DNA of 64,000 nt from Scilla litardierei (GCA_030789695.1 CM061138.1:179715051-179779050); one strand, 5' to 3'. Counted from the stretch's first letter, positions 20,279 to 31,632 are shown. The notes: generated from the letters alone by a model not told the origin. Translations and numbers: made by a program.

Positions 20279-21093
20279 TATTTTCTACATTTTCTGGAAG
20301 ACATGTATATTTATATTAAATGATATGATTTTCATACCCTAATTTGTCTTCTCTTATTTTTCTATCGAAGATGGCGATCTTCTCGTTCCAAAAAACATTT
20401 TTGTAGATTTTTTCTGAGCTCAAGGCTATTTTCTACATTTTCTGGATGATTTAGAGCTTTTTATTAAATGATATTATTTTTATAACCTAAGTTTTGCTTA
20501 TCTTATTTTTCAGTTGAAGATTACGATCTCCCAGTTTCATCGGACATTTTTTCGTATTTTCTGAGCTCCGGCCTATTTTCTACATTATCTGTAAGATATG
20601 AGTAGTTTTATTAAATGATATGAATTTTTTGGCCTAATTTTGCTTTCTCTTATTTTTAAATTGAAAATTCAGATATCCCGGTTCCAATTGACATTTTGTC
20701 GATTTTTCTGAGCTCGAGGCTATTTTGCATTTTTTTGGAAGATATAGATCTTTTTATTAATTGATATCATCTTTTGCTTAATTTTGTCTTCTCTTATTTT
20801 TAAGTTGAATATGGGGATCTCCCTATTCCAACCTACATTTTGATAATTTTCTGAGATCAGGGCTATTTTCTGGAAGATATGTATCGTTTTATTAAATGGT
20901 ATAATTTTTTGGTTGAAGATGAAGATCACTTATTTTTTCCGTTGAAGATAGTCTTTTGACTAATTTTGTCTTCTCTTATTTTTAAGTTGAAGATGACGAT
21001 CTCACTGTTCCAACTGACATTTCGCAGATTTCTGAGACCGGAGCTATTTTCTGCATTTTCTGATAGATGTGATCGTTTTATTAAATGATATAA
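20279..21093 (+). repeat. Degenerate tandem repeat, about 145-bp units
   Basis: Units start GCTATTTTCT or similar near 20277, 20426, 20571, 20719, 20862 and 21041 (the last is partial). Each contains TTATTAAATGATAT, a TTGTCTTCTCTTATTTTT-like segment, a GTTGAAGAT-like segment and a TTTTCTGAGCTC-like end. Units are clearly related but diverged and of unequal length. No coding potential. Confidence 0.85.
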
Positions 21094-21410
21094 TTTTTTC
21101 TGTTTTACTGTAATCAGTAAGTCTTCTAGTGATCAGTTAGAATCACAACAAGATTTTGGATCTGTCGCTCAAATGATCATCGAACCGTCACACACCACAA
21201 AGATTGTTAATCGTTTTTCTCGTTTCCACTAAGAATATTAGTGTACAAAGTAATATATTTTGAAATATTATTTGTTTGCAAATATGGACAGAACTCACCA
21301 ACCCCTCACGCAATCAATTGCCCCGCTGCATGGTCCAATTACGTAACGCATGCAACCGCCCCACCAACCGGTCCAACCCTCCTCTGGGTGGCATTTTCGC
21401 AATTTCACGC
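21094..21410 (+). repeat. Long direct repeat, copy 2
   Basis: Counterpart of 19991-20278. This copy continues directly into the gene-proximal promoter. Confidence 0.88.
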
Positions 21411-22083
21411 GCAGCCCCAACGGAGCCGATCGGATGAGAAGCCGCGTTGGATCCACACACTCACGCGCCCATCATGCGAGGACAACGCGTCAAACCGTCT
21501 TCAGATCCCCTACGTTTCTCGAACAGCGAATTCCCGCATTAAACCAGTCTTATGATTCCACGTAACGTTACAGAACACCAAACACCGAATCCCTCTAAAA
21601 TGCCAACCAGCGGATTCGTACCTCCAAGCAAGCCACGCACCAAAAACCGAACGCCACGGCCGTATCCACGAATCAAATATCGCCACGTGGGACGAGAGCA
21701 TCGCTACACCGTTACCAGGGTGTGGAGGAGGCACACCCAGAGGGTCCCATGGGAATGTGAAAAGTCAACACGAATGACGTCATCCGTCGTTGAAGGGCAT
21801 CTCGCGTGTCCTGCCCTTTGACCCGTCATTATTATCACAAGCTTTTATTAATGGAAGTGAAAATTATTTTAATCATCTGAAAATAAAATCGCGGAAATTC
21901 GCTCGCTGCCTCCCGTCGCTTTCGTTCCCTATTTCGAGAAAGAAGAAAATCTAGGGTTTTGTTGCTGAGAGAGGCGCAAACGAATTTTCCGGATTTGGCG
22001 GCAGATTATTCGCAGGAGATCTAGGGCTACGGTTTCGCGGCTTCGATGATGGGTAGTTTCGTTCTATTTCGTTGAGATCTATG
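21411..22083 (+). promoter_or_regulatory. Promoter and 5' leader of the MACPF gene
   Basis: Non-repetitive sequence upstream of the exon 1 start. Visible candidate sites are a G-box in CCACGTGG (21683-21690), a perfect TGACGTCA palindrome of the TGA/bZIP type (21775-21782), and two W-box cores (TTGAC on the minus strand at 21764-21768; TTGACC at 21818-21823). A CT-rich tract near 21900-21940 may mark the transcription start region. W-boxes and TGA-type sites are known in defence and salicylate-responsive plant promoters, which would fit a cell-death-related MACPF gene. Site presence alone is not proof. Confidence 0.5.
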
Positions 22084-22435
22084 GTAAGATGTGGTGATTT
22101 CGATCTATTTTTGAAATTTACGAGAAGATTTTTGCCGGCGGTATTCTGATTAAGTGGAAGTGAACTTAATTTAGGGAAAGTTGAAGGACGATTCCGGCTG
22201 CTTGAACTCGGAGTTCACCACAATTTAGGGCTTTTTCTGTTCTGTTTTGTTCTTCTGGTTAGTGAACTGGACGGTTCGATCTGTTTATCGGGCAATTTGG
22301 TCTAGGATCCAAGTTCGATCTTGTCTATACGGATCCCTGGCGAAAAATCTTGAATTCGACTGTGGAGCAATTTCACCTGTGAATTTAGATTCAATAAGAG
22401 AAAACAAAAACTATCTGCTTTTCGTTAGTTTATAG
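22084..22435 (+). other. Probable 5' UTR intron of the MACPF gene
   Basis: ATG|GTAAGATG at 22084 is a good donor and TTTATAG ending at 22435 a plausible acceptor 11 bp before the start codon. The T-rich composition fits an intron. Inferred from splice motifs only. Confidence 0.4.
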
Positions 22436-22456
22436 ATGTTTGAGAAATGGCACTAA
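22436..22456 (+). promoter_or_regulatory. Short upstream ORF overlapping the MACPF start
   Basis: ATG at 22436 reads six codons (MFEKWH) and stops at TAA 22454-22456, out of frame with and overlapping the main start at 22447. Its start context is weak (T at -3), whereas the main start has A at -3 and G at +4, which would favour leaky scanning. Confidence 0.45.
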
Positions 22457-22707
22457 AAGTCCCACCTCAGAAAGCTGCTGAGCTTGCGATACATTCAATT
22501 GGGTTGGGGTATGACGTTGCTGCAGACATTCGACTAAAATACTGCAAGAGAGAGACGCCGGATCCTTGTTTGATCGAGCTTGACGGCGATCAGGTTCAGG
22601 ACATTTTTCTTCCTGGTGGTATAACCGTCTCCAATGTCCCAAAGTCAATAAAATGTGACAAAGGAGAGAGAACAAGGTTTAGGTCCGATGTTCTCTCATT
22701 CCAGCAG
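22447..22707 (+). CDS. MACPF-domain protein (CAD1/NSL1 family), exon 1
   Basis: Encodes the first 87 residues, beginning MALKVPPQKAAELAIHSIG and including GYDVAADIRLKYCK, FLPGGITV and the conserved KSIKCDKGERTRFRSDVLSF block. These are hallmark N-terminal motifs of the plant MACPF family, which includes CAD1 and NSL1, negative regulators of salicylate-linked cell death and immunity in Arabidopsis. The family shares the membrane-attack-complex/perforin fold, but its plant role is regulatory rather than a shown toxin. The start is chosen because the context is good and the N-terminus matches the family's usual length. The exon ends CAG|GTATTG, phase 0, and exon 2 continues the family sequence exactly at that point 33.3 kb downstream. 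The orthologue could be an At1g14780- or At4g24290-like gene rather than NSL1 itself. Confidence 0.9.
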
Positions 22708-23347
22708 GTATTGTTTTGTTGAACTAGTTGCATTTATAGTTTAATCTCCGTTGGATTTATTTTCATTTCCCATTATACTTGTAGGGAAAGCTTGGAAAGT
22801 TTTGGCGGTGTATCTAATTTAGATAACAGTTATTTTCATATTATAATAATAATAGCATTTACTGCTGCCTATGGTTTATCATTGCACTGCATTAATTGTC
22901 CTATTTTAATCAGGAAATCAATGGGTTAGCTACAAAGTATACCTTTGGGGTTGTTTGTAGTTCTAGTTTGAAGTTATATCAGTTGAAATTCTTTGCTTGG
23001 TTTTATTCTTCTGAAGCAAGAAAAACTATAAGACTAATATGTTATGTTCACCGTTCAGGTGCTCAATGTATTTATGGCAGATGACTTGAGAACAGTTTCC
23101 ATGCCCTATAGTTTGGGGAGTTGATAATGAGGATATATTTTCTAATGCTCGCTTATGCATTTACTTTAGGAAGTTCGATCAGCCATGTGAAAATGATTGG
23201 TTTTGCACATGTTTTGTTACCAAGATATCTATGGTCCATGCTTTCACCGGGAACTAGTAAAATGCATGTTCAGGTGCCATGAATAAAAAAATGTCCAACA
23301 TGAGAAGGATTAAAAAAAACTGAACCAGTTTAGTTTATATTCGTTAT

Positions 23348-24250
23348 TGTTAAGTCTTTTATTTGTCTATTGTGGCACAACGGCTCGGCTCTGATGAAAT
23401 GTTAAACAGAATGTTAAGTGCAATGTCAAACGTGGTAGAATGTTAGACATTTTGTTATGAAAAATGTTGAACGTGTTTGTTCAACATTTGGTTCTTCATC
23501 TCCTGATCTTATCATCAAAGTTTTCTTAAATATTGCTGAAGGATTTGCAGTTATGCTTTTGGTGCTATTAGAGATTCTCTCTTATCTTGTGAACGAATGC
23601 AGATCGACGGTCTTCGGTTCACCCTTGGTTTAAAAGATTCTTTGCAGATCCTGTTGGTTGAAGTTGTTGTAACCGAGTGATGAGTTGTTGAGATTGTTCG
23701 GGTTGGGTTCATGATCTCTTGGCTGCGGAAGTTTCACTTGGTTTTGTTGAGAAAAATCTGTGCGGTTTTTCTGGTGCTTCAGCTGTTGTTAACAGTTTAT
23801 CTACCTCGAAGGACTCTTAAATAGAGTAGCAAGGTTACGGGGAGGCTTGCTGCTACGGTTATAGCGTTGATCTTCTTTGGTGAAAGGGGATCTAAAATAA
23901 AGCTCCGGGAGGAGGCTCACATCTACACGGTAGAGGATCAAGGGAGTTGGTCTTGGTGAGTACTGCAAGGGGATCTTGCTCGCAAGGGGAGCTTGCGCAA
24001 AATTACTCCATTGAGTTGATTGCGATCAACTCGTGTAGCATGTATTGAGGGGGAGTGTTTTTCCTCTAATATCTTTCAGCTTTGATGTTTGTATTTTACA
24101 TACTATATAATGGAGTAATTTGATTTTCTGGGCGGGGCCCCGCAGATGTAGGTATGCGCACCGAACTGTGTTACCAACGACCTTGTGTTATGATGTGTTG
24201 CTTGATATTATCTTCATCTGCCCTATAATTTGTATTGCGTACTAATTTCA
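23348..24250 (+). repeat. SIRE 5' LTR
   Basis: TGTTAAG...TTTCA ends; identical to 31910-32812 except for three substitutions (near the left end, at about 24156 and at about 24169). TATATAA at 24114-24120. A perfect 11-bp inverted repeat lies at 23462-23472 and 23479-23489. Confidence 0.95.
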
Positions 24251-24252
24251 AT

Positions 24253-24264
24253 TGGTATCAGAGC
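24253..24264 (+). other. SIRE primer-binding site, initiator tRNA-Met
   Basis: TGGTATCAGAGC two bases after the 5' LTR, the standard plant copia primer site. Confidence 0.95.
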
Positions 24265-24326
24265 AGGTCATCCGCATTCTTTGCTAGTCAAAGAGGGTGT
24301 GATTCTGCTGTCTTAGTACGTCAATC

Positions 24327-26105
24327 ATGAACACGAAGGAAGGAGCTTCTGTGACTCGGCCTCCGCTTCTTACTGGCACCAATTATACATATTGGAAGTC
24401 ACGGATGCACGCGTTTATCAAATCTCTTGATGAGAAGGCATGGGTGGCCACTGTTGAAGGCTGGACTCCTCCTACAGTCGACGACAAGAAGGGAAATGAA
24501 TCTCTCAAGCCTGTCCAAGATTGGAGTATTGAAGAAGAACGCGCGGCTCTGGGAAATTCAAAAGCCTTGAATGCTATTTTCACTGCTGTTGATGAAGAAC
24601 AGTTCAAGTTGATCTCTACCTGCGAAGTAGCTAAAGAAGCATGGGATATCCTTCAAAACATACATGAAGGGACAAGCACTGTAAGAGCCTCTAAACTTCA
24701 AATTTTGGCTTCTCAGTTTGAAAACCTTAGGATGAATGATGACGAATCTGTGGCTGAATTCAATGGAAGACTTCGTGACATAGCTAATCAAGCTTTTCAA
24801 TTAGGAAAGAAGTACTCCCAAAAGAAATTAGTTGAGAAAACCCTTAGATCTCTCCCTGAAAATTTTTCGGCCAAAATAGCTGCTATAGAAGAAGTTAGGA
24901 ATACTTCTAATATGAGATTGGATGAATTGATGGGATCTCTTCAAACTTTTGAGATGAACTTGAAGCAAAATAAAAGGGAGAAAGGAGTGGCTTTGAAAGT
25001 GGAAACTGCTGATGCTTCACATGAAGGAGAGGGTACTGAGATTGAAGATGACATAGCTCTTTTAACCAAGAACTTTAGTAAAATGATGAGGAAAATAGGA
25101 AATAGAGGTCAGAACTTCAGAAATATTAACAAAGAAGCTAGGACAAATTTTTCTCCTGCAGTTAGAGGCAACAATCGACCCATACAGAAGTTTGATACCA
25201 AAAGTAAAGGCAAGGGAATTCAATGCAGAGAATGTGAAGGTTTTGGACACATACAGGCAGAATGTGCTAACACCATAAAGAAACAAAAAAGAAAATCGCT
25301 AGCAAGCTCTTGGAGTGATGATGAGTCTGAAGAATACACTGGTGACGAGGACATTGTCAGCAACTATGTTGCTTTTATGACCACCATGGGTAATCAGTGT
25401 ACTGATGATACAACTAGCAATGTTGGACATAGTGTGGATTCTGTTTGCACCATGTTGAAAGAAAAAGATAAGAATGTCAAGAGAAATGTCATAACATTTA
25501 GTGCAACATCTGACAGTGATTCTATATCTGATACGGGTGACGAAAAGGAAGTTGACGAAGCTGATATTCGGTCCGCATATCAAACCATGTTTGTTAATTG
25601 GTTAAAGATATGTGAGATAAACAAACTCTTGAAGTACGAGAACATTAGACTAAAAGGTGAAAGAGAAGAGGTTGTAATCCAACTTGACAAGATCAAGCAA
25701 GACGTCAGAAATCTGGAAGGGCAACTCAGGAGAACTCTTCTTAGAGCCGAAAAGGCTGAAAGTGTTCTTGACAAATGGAATACTGGCAGAACCAAGCTTG
25801 ATGATATTCTAAGCATGGGGAAAGTCTCCGGAGATCGCACAGGAGTAGGGTTCAATAGAGGAGGCTATCTTCAGATAAGCAAGGAAGTTCATTGTCCACC
25901 TGTCAGAAATCAGATTAACAACAAACAGTTCAAGCAAGGGAATCAAAAAGGTAAACAAACAAAAGGTACTACTATCAGATCCTTGATTTGCCATTATTGC
26001 CAATGCAGAGGTCACACTGAGAGCAGGTGTTTCAGAAGGATGAGGCATCAACATGAAGGAAGGAACGAGGGATATTCAAATAAAAGGATCATTAAGGCAT
26101 GGTAA
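24327..26105 (+). CDS. SIRE Gag
   Basis: 592 residues, large for copia Gag but normal for the SIRE lineage. The N-terminus ([20 protein letters not shown]) is the DUF4219/UBN2-type start; the capsid-like UBN2 domain spans about residues 60-220. There are two CCHC zinc knuckles, [14 protein letters not shown] near residue 299 and [14 protein letters not shown] near 554, separated by an acidic stretch and a coiled-coil-like Glu/Lys-rich segment (about 430-490). It forms the particle and binds element RNA. The frame ends KAW at TAA 26103-26105, while the next ORF continues Pol in the -1 frame with a seven-base overlap. The start is 62 bp after the primer site and is the first ATG of the internal region. 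Confidence 0.92.
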   Translation: MNTKEGASVTRPPLLTGTNYTYWKSRMHAFIKSLDEKAWVATVEGWTPPTVDDKKGNESLKPVQDWSIEEERAALGNSKALNAIFTAVDEEQFKLISTCEVAKEAWDILQNIHEGTSTVRASKLQILASQFENLRMNDDESVAEFNGRLRDIANQAFQLGKKYSQKKLVEKTLRSLPENFSAKIAAIEEVRNTSNMRLDELMGSLQTFEMNLKQNKREKGVALKVETADASHEGEGTEIEDDIALLTKNFSKMMRKIGNRGQNFRNINKEARTNFSPAVRGNNRPIQKFDTKSKGKGIQCRECEGFGHIQAECANTIKKQKRKSLASSWSDDESEEYTGDEDIVSNYVAFMTTMGNQCTDDTTSNVGHSVDSVCTMLKEKDKNVKRNVITFSATSDSDSISDTGDEKEVDEADIRSAYQTMFVNWLKICEINKLLKYENIRLKGEREEVVIQLDKIKQDVRNLEGQLRRTLLRAEKAESVLDKWNTGRTKLDDILSMGKVSGDRTGVGFNRGGYLQISKEVHCPPVRNQINNKQFKQGNQKGKQTKGTTIRSLICHYCQCRGHTESRCFRRMRHQHEGRNEGYSNKRIIKAW

Positions 26106-29100
26106 GAAAGACAAAAGTTCACAGCCTTGTTGCTTACACGTCCATGAGTGCTTTCTCAGAAAACACGTGGTACTTCGACAGCGGCTGTTCTCGGCATATG
26201 ACAGGAAACCGTGGTCTCCTATCTGAATACAGTACAGGAAATAAAGGTCACGTCACTTTTGGTGACGGCCAGAGAAGCAAAGTTATTGGGAAGGGAGAGC
26301 TGAAGATGACTGAGTCCATTACCTTGAAGGATGTCATGCATGTCGAAGACTTAAAGGCTAACTTGATCAGTATAAGCCAATTGTGTGATCAAGGATTGTT
26401 TGTTCAGTTTACTAAGGATAAGTGTGTTGTGCTAAACAAAGCTGGGATCAACATTCTTACTGGAAATCGATCAACTGACAATTGTTATATGTTGCAGGAA
26501 GCAAATAGATGTCTCACAGCTAGTGTTGAAGTTGCCGAACAATGGCACCAAAAACTTGGTCATGTGAACTATAAGACTTTATTTGAAATTATCAAAGTAG
26601 GAGCCGTTCGTGGAATGCCATCTCTTTCCAAGAAAATTGAAGGGGTCTGCGGCTCGTGTCAGCTAGGAAAACAGAAGAGAACCAATCATAAACAACTTCA
26701 GATCATCATCACCGCAAAGAATCTGGAGTTGCTGCACATGGACCTGATAGGACCCACAACGGAAGTCAGCATGGGAGGTAAGAAATATATTTTTGTTTGT
26801 GTTGATGACTTTTCTCGTTTCACGTGGGTGGATTTCCTCAAAGAAAAGTCAGATGCCTTCAATGCTTTCAAAAAGCTTTGCATTCGCCTTCAGACTGAGA
26901 GGGGAGCAACTATTGGGAAGATTACTCGTATTCGCAGTGATCACGGTAAGGAGTTCGAAAACCACTTGTTTGCTGACTTCTGTGAGGCAGAGGGAATACG
27001 ACATGAGTTCTCTGCTCCGAAAACTCCTCAACAGAATGGTATTGTTGAGAGGAAGAATCGGACTCTACAGGAGATGGCTCGCGTGATGATAAATGCCAGA
27101 AGGATCAGTACAAAATGGTGGGCCGAAGCAATAAACACTGCCTGCTACACCATAAATAAAGTTTATCTGAGACCTAGAACGGATAAAACTCCCTACGAGA
27201 TCTGGAGAGGTAGGAAACCTAATGTCTCTTATTTTCATGTTTTTGGAAGCAAATGTTACATCTTGCAGGATCGGACTTCAAAAGGAAAATTTGATGCTAA
27301 GAGTGATGAAGGGACATTTCTCGGATATTCTACTACGAGTCGTGCTTTTCGTGTTCTAAATCATCGTACTGATGTCTTGATGGAGTCCATCAATGTCGTC
27401 GTTGATGACTTCGAGCAAGGTAGTGTGGAGGCTGGGCCACAAGAAGAGGTTAATGAGGAAGATGAAAATGTTGAACAAAATGTTGAACAAAATGTTACAA
27501 CAATTGATTCAACATCTGATAACACTAGTCAGAATGGTGTCATTCATGGATCGGCCTCTGTTGAAGAATCGCTGTCTGATAAGAATGAAGCTCATTCCTC
27601 ACGAGGAATAACTAAAGTTATCCGAAATCATCCTCCTGAGCTCGTCATTGGGAATGTGGAAGATGGTCTTCGCACCAGAGGCACCAGTCAGGTAAACTAT
27701 CGTGATCTTGCTGGTTATACTTGTTTTTTGTCTAGTCTTGAACCTAAGAATGTTAAAGAGGCATTGTTGGATGAGTTCTGGGTGATGGCTATGCAAGAGG
27801 AGCTGAATCAATTTCAGCGTAATGACGTATGGAGTCTCGTTGAGAGACCGAAAGGAGTGAACGTTATAGGCACCAAGTGGATTTTCAAGAATAAAACAGA
27901 CGAAAGAGGAAATGTCACACGTAACAAAGCTCGACTGGTTGCTCAGGGATACACTCAAATTGAAGGAGTTGACTTCGATGAAACTTTTGCTCCGGTGGCT
28001 CGTTTGGAATCTATTAGGCTTCTTCTTGCTGTCGCATGCAACTTTAACTTCAAGCTTCATCAAATGGACGTGAAAAGCGCCTTCTTAAATGGAATTTTAA
28101 ATGAGGAAGTTTATGTCGAGCAGCCTAAGGGATTTGAAGATCCTTTCTTACCTGGTCATGTTTATCGGCTGAAGAAAGCTCTTTATGGTCTTAAGCAAGC
28201 TCCCAGAGCTTGGTATGAGCGTCTGACTAAATATCTCCTTAAAAAGGGGTATGAACGAGGTGGAGCTGACAAGACGCTGTTTGTTCAGAGAACCAGATCT
28301 GCTATCATTATTGCTCAGATTTATGTTGATGACATAGTGTTTGGTTCTACGTCTTCTCAACTTGTAAGTGAGTTTATAAATCTTATGCAAAAAGAATTTG
28401 AAATGAGTATGGTTGGTGAGTTACATATGTTCCTTGGTCTCCAAGTAAAACAGACAGGTGATGGGCTGTTCATATCACAGAGTAAATATGCTAAGAATCT
28501 TGTCAAAAGATTCGGTCTTGAGAAAGCTCGTCAAGTTCGCACTCCTATGGGTTCGACAGAGAAGCTCTCTAAAGATGATGGTGGTAAACAAGTAGAGGTT
28601 ACCTTGTACAGGAGCATGATAGGTAGCTTGTTGTACTTGACAGCAAGTAGACCTGATATTTGTTTCAGTGTAGGAGTGTGTGCTCGTTATCAGGCATGTC
28701 CTAAGGAATCACACATCACGGCTGTTAAGCGTATAATCAGATACATAAGTGGAACAACTGACTATGGAATCTGGTACTCCAAAGATACCAATACTCTCTT
28801 ATCCGGATATAGTGATGCAGACTGGGCAGGTAATGCTGATGATAGGAAGAGTACCACTGGAGGATGCTTTTATGTTGGAAATAACTTAGTTTCATGGTAT
28901 AGTAAAAAACAAAATTCGATTTCTTTGTCAACAGCTGAAGCAGAATACATTGCTGCAGGGAGTTGTTGTACTCAACTCTTGTGGATGAAACAAATGTTGA
29001 CAGCCTATGGTGTTGATCAAGATATTTTGACTGTTTTATGTGACAATCAAAGTGCAATAAACATTTCAAAGAATCCTGTTCAACATTCAAGGACCAAACA

Positions 29101-29263
29101 TATTGACATTCGGTATCACTTCATCCGCGAGCTTGTTGAAAAGAAGATTCTCATTTTGGAATATATTGATACTACTAGTCAGTTGGCTGATATTTTTACT
29201 AAACCTTTGGATTCTAACAGATTTCAGCAGTTACGACAAGCTCTTGGGCTGTGTCGTATCTGA
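26099..29263 (+). CDS. SIRE Pol: protease, integrase, reverse transcriptase, RNase H
   Basis: 1,054 uninterrupted residues. The protease site is [13 protein letters not shown] with Asp near residue 27. The integrase zinc region ([11 protein letters not shown] ... CGSCQLGKQ) follows, then the DDE core: Asp in HMDLIGPT, Asp in [10 protein letters not shown] and Glu in VERKNRTLQ. Reverse transcriptase has intact [26 protein letters not shown] and YVDDIVFGS (near residue 742). RNase H carries [22 protein letters not shown] and CDNQSAI. It ends with the copia tail ADIFTKPLD. All catalytic residues look intact, so if expressed with Gag this enzyme could be active. The apparent Met start is just inside the gag end; translation probably depends on Gag. 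Confidence 0.95.
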   Translation: MVRKTKVHSLVAYTSMSAFSENTWYFDSGCSRHMTGNRGLLSEYSTGNKGHVTFGDGQRSKVIGKGELKMTESITLKDVMHVEDLKANLISISQLCDQGLFVQFTKDKCVVLNKAGINILTGNRSTDNCYMLQEANRCLTASVEVAEQWHQKLGHVNYKTLFEIIKVGAVRGMPSLSKKIEGVCGSCQLGKQKRTNHKQLQIIITAKNLELLHMDLIGPTTEVSMGGKKYIFVCVDDFSRFTWVDFLKEKSDAFNAFKKLCIRLQTERGATIGKITRIRSDHGKEFENHLFADFCEAEGIRHEFSAPKTPQQNGIVERKNRTLQEMARVMINARRISTKWWAEAINTACYTINKVYLRPRTDKTPYEIWRGRKPNVSYFHVFGSKCYILQDRTSKGKFDAKSDEGTFLGYSTTSRAFRVLNHRTDVLMESINVVVDDFEQGSVEAGPQEEVNEEDENVEQNVEQNVTTIDSTSDNTSQNGVIHGSASVEESLSDKNEAHSSRGITKVIRNHPPELVIGNVEDGLRTRGTSQVNYRDLAGYTCFLSSLEPKNVKEALLDEFWVMAMQEELNQFQRNDVWSLVERPKGVNVIGTKWIFKNKTDERGNVTRNKARLVAQGYTQIEGVDFDETFAPVARLESIRLLLAVACNFNFKLHQMDVKSAFLNGILNEEVYVEQPKGFEDPFLPGHVYRLKKALYGLKQAPRAWYERLTKYLLKKGYERGGADKTLFVQRTRSAIIIAQIYVDDIVFGSTSSQLVSEFINLMQKEFEMSMVGELHMFLGLQVKQTGDGLFISQSKYAKNLVKRFGLEKARQVRTPMGSTEKLSKDDGGKQVEVTLYRSMIGSLLYLTASRPDICFSVGVCARYQACPKESHITAVKRIIRYISGTTDYGIWYSKDTNTLLSGYSDADWAGNADDRKSTTGGCFYVGNNLVSWYSKKQNSISLSTAEAEYIAAGSCCTQLLWMKQMLTAYGVDQDILTVLCDNQSAINISKNPVQHSRTKHIDIRYHFIRELVEKKILILEYIDTTSQLADIFTKPLDSNRFQQLRQALGLCRI

Positions 29264-29516
29264 ATGTTGAACAAATTGTTGGACATAATGTTAAACAAAA
29301 TGTCAAACATTATGTCACAACTCTTAAAAGTGCTCTGGTTGCTTTTGTCTTTTCTGTATAAGCGTTATTACCTCTGCATTTATTTCTCTTTATTGGTTCT
29401 CGGAGCTCTCTTCATCGCCTCAGAGCCTTTCGAAGTTATTTGTTAAGGAGGGTCTGTGCTTTTCTAGGGTTCTTGGTTCTTGATTCATTGTCCAAGAAAT
29501 CCCTGGTGTTTCTGCG

Positions 29517-30626
29517 ATGGGCCGATCTCAGAATGAAAGATCCTCTTCTAATCCTCGTCGGTTTGCTCGTCAAGCTGCTTCGTCTCGCCAGAATCTTCCA
29601 TCTTCTGCTTTCCCTCCCGTCAAAAGGAAAGGTTGTGTTCCACGATCTTCAAGGGTCTTGTCCGCTGGAATCTCGTCCCCTTCATCATCTTCAATGTCTT
29701 CTGACCACATGCATTCTGGAACTGCATTGAATTTGGCTATGGTACCTTTTTCCCCAATCTCGGTTGATTCTTGCTATCGCAGTTCTTCTCGAATGTCATT
29801 CTCCGATGAAGATGAATCATTTCCTCATCCTGTTTCTGTGGAAGATTGGTTTTGGTATCTTCGTCGAACTGATCGCAAGCTGGACATTTCTTGGATGGAT
29901 CTATCCAATACTCGTTTTGGTACTGTTCTTCTTAAAGATCTTGAAGGAAAGTTGCTAAGTGTGAGGGTGCCCTTCGATGATCTAATTGTGCTGAAATCTT
30001 GGAATCCCCCTGAACCCTCTGTTAAACTTTCTGAAATTGTTGTACTGGATGACTCTGACTCTGCGTCCTCGTCAGCTGCTGAAGATGGTATGAAGAATGA
30101 TGAAGGCCCTTCATATCAAGACACTTCTGATACGGCTAATGCTGGTGTTTCGGATACTCATGCTGATGGTCATAATGTTTGTTTCTCTATGAATGAGAGT
30201 GCTAATAAGTTGGGTTCTGAAAATGTGACGGGTGAGGTTGTTAAAGAATTTTCCATTATTGCACCTACAGCTGATGTTGATCCTGCCTCAGGTCTGAATC
30301 CCTCTGCACCTTCAGAAGAGTCTTCTGATCCTCCTGAACAGGTCATCTCTTTGGATGAAAATGTTACACCTTCGCCTAATGTTGGATCTTATGTCAGATC
30401 TGATGATTGTGTTCATAAAGAAGCCTCCCAGGTGTCTGTTGAACCCTGTGTGGATCCTTTTGTTATTCATCCTCGCAAGACGAGATCGGGGTCTCTCAAG
30501 CGCAAAGCATCTTCCTCATCCTGCAGGGTCTCTCCATCTAAGTCTTCTAAGCTCTCTAAAGGGTCAGGCTCCTTCTCTCCCTCTGATGGTCTTGCCTCTG
30601 AAGCTATTTCTATTCAATTTTTTTGA
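29517..30626 (+). CDS. SIRE env-like ORF, N-terminal part
   Basis: A 369-residue frame 250 bp after pol, at the place where SIRE/Maximus elements carry a third ORF called env-like. It is rich in Ser, Pro and acidic residues, starts with a basic Arg/Ser-rich segment and shows no clear signal peptide or transmembrane span by eye. The function of these plant ORFs is unknown and they are not shown to make an envelope. It ends SIQFF at a TGA directly after a run of seven T (30619-30625); six T would keep the downstream frame open. The ATG at 29517 is the first in a good position after the intergenic stretch. Confidence 0.75.
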   Translation: MGRSQNERSSSNPRRFARQAASSRQNLPSSAFPPVKRKGCVPRSSRVLSAGISSPSSSSMSSDHMHSGTALNLAMVPFSPISVDSCYRSSSRMSFSDEDESFPHPVSVEDWFWYLRRTDRKLDISWMDLSNTRFGTVLLKDLEGKLLSVRVPFDDLIVLKSWNPPEPSVKLSEIVVLDDSDSASSSAAEDGMKNDEGPSYQDTSDTANAGVSDTHADGHNVCFSMNESANKLGSENVTGEVVKEFSIIAPTADVDPASGLNPSAPSEESSDPPEQVISLDENVTPSPNVGSYVRSDDCVHKEASQVSVEPCVDPFVIHPRKTRSGSLKRKASSSSCRVSPSKSSKLSKGSGSFSPSDGLASEAISIQFF

Positions 30627-31632
30627 TAAGTCCTGCAAGGATAGATGTGTAGTCTACTCTGAGAGATCCATTTTTGGAGAAAAGTCTATTGCAGTATCAT
30701 CTTTCAAACATACACACTTTCTTACTTTTCTCAAAGATATTGACTTGTTTCAAGCTGCCAGTTGTTTTAAGACCTATTATCCTGTTATGGTTCGAGAGTT
30801 TTATTGCAACCTTTTCAAATCTACAGCTGATTCCTCTTCTAAATGGGGCTTTAGAACTTTTGTTCGTGGGAAAATTGTTCCATTCTCTCCTGATATCATA
30901 AACAATCTGCTTAAATGGCCGTGTGGTCAAAGTCTTCCTTCTTATGGTGCTACTGTTGGTGACGACTTTGACTTGTTTATTCAGACTGTCACTGGTGGAC
31001 AGTTTTCATGTTGGCCTAAGTCCGTCTCTTTTCCTTCATCTGCTCTGACAGCTAAGTTCTATCTGCTGTATCGAATTGCTACTCGTAACTGGTTGCCTAC
31101 TTCTAACATGTCTATTGTTACGAAGTCTATGTGCAAATTGCTGTTTGCAGCTGGGACTAAAAAGTCTTTCAACTTGGGTCGGCTTATCTTCGATTCCATC
31201 CTGTCGTTATCAGAATCTTCAGCTCCTCATACTGCCCTGCCTCATGCGTCTCTTATTTCTATGATTCTATTCTCTCATGGAATTGTTCCTGCATCTTCTG
31301 AGCTTCCTGTCTCCTGTGATTTGATAAGTTTCACAACCAAATCTATTGCCAGCAAAATTGATGACCTGACAGTTCTTACTTCTGTGTCCTCTATGCCGTC
31401 CTCTCCTTCTCCATCTGTTACTAAGTCAGCTATGAAAAGACCTTCTCCTCCTCATGCGTCTGTCCAAGATCTCCAGGAGGACTTGTTGGTGTTTCAGCGT
31501 GCTGTCAAGGCTGTAGATGATCAGCTCGTTATGTTTGAGAGTCAGAAGGTTCTTCTTCACGCTCAGAGGATTTTTCTTCAAGACAGAATTGCTGCTCTTC
31601 AAGCCAAGGTGTCTTCTTCTGATGAGGTTTAA
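30606..31632 (+). CDS. SIRE env-like ORF, C-terminal part after a frameshift
   Basis: Continuation of the env-like protein in the +1 register beyond the seven-T run; the open frame itself extends back to 30355, but only the part after about 30606 reads like the lineage protein. It contains a conserved-looking central region (SKWGFRTFVRGKIVPF, PSSALTAKFYLLYRI, FNLGRLIFDSIL) and ends with a heptad-rich segment (about the last 55 residues, LQEDLLVFQRAVKAVDDQL and on) that would form a coiled coil. With the first part it gives a protein of about 700 residues, the size expected for this lineage. Role unknown. Confidence 0.7.

Noticed and set aside
29440..29958. Small ORFs after SIRE pol other than the env-like frame
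   Set aside because: They overlap the env-like ORF in other frames and lack any pattern of selection.
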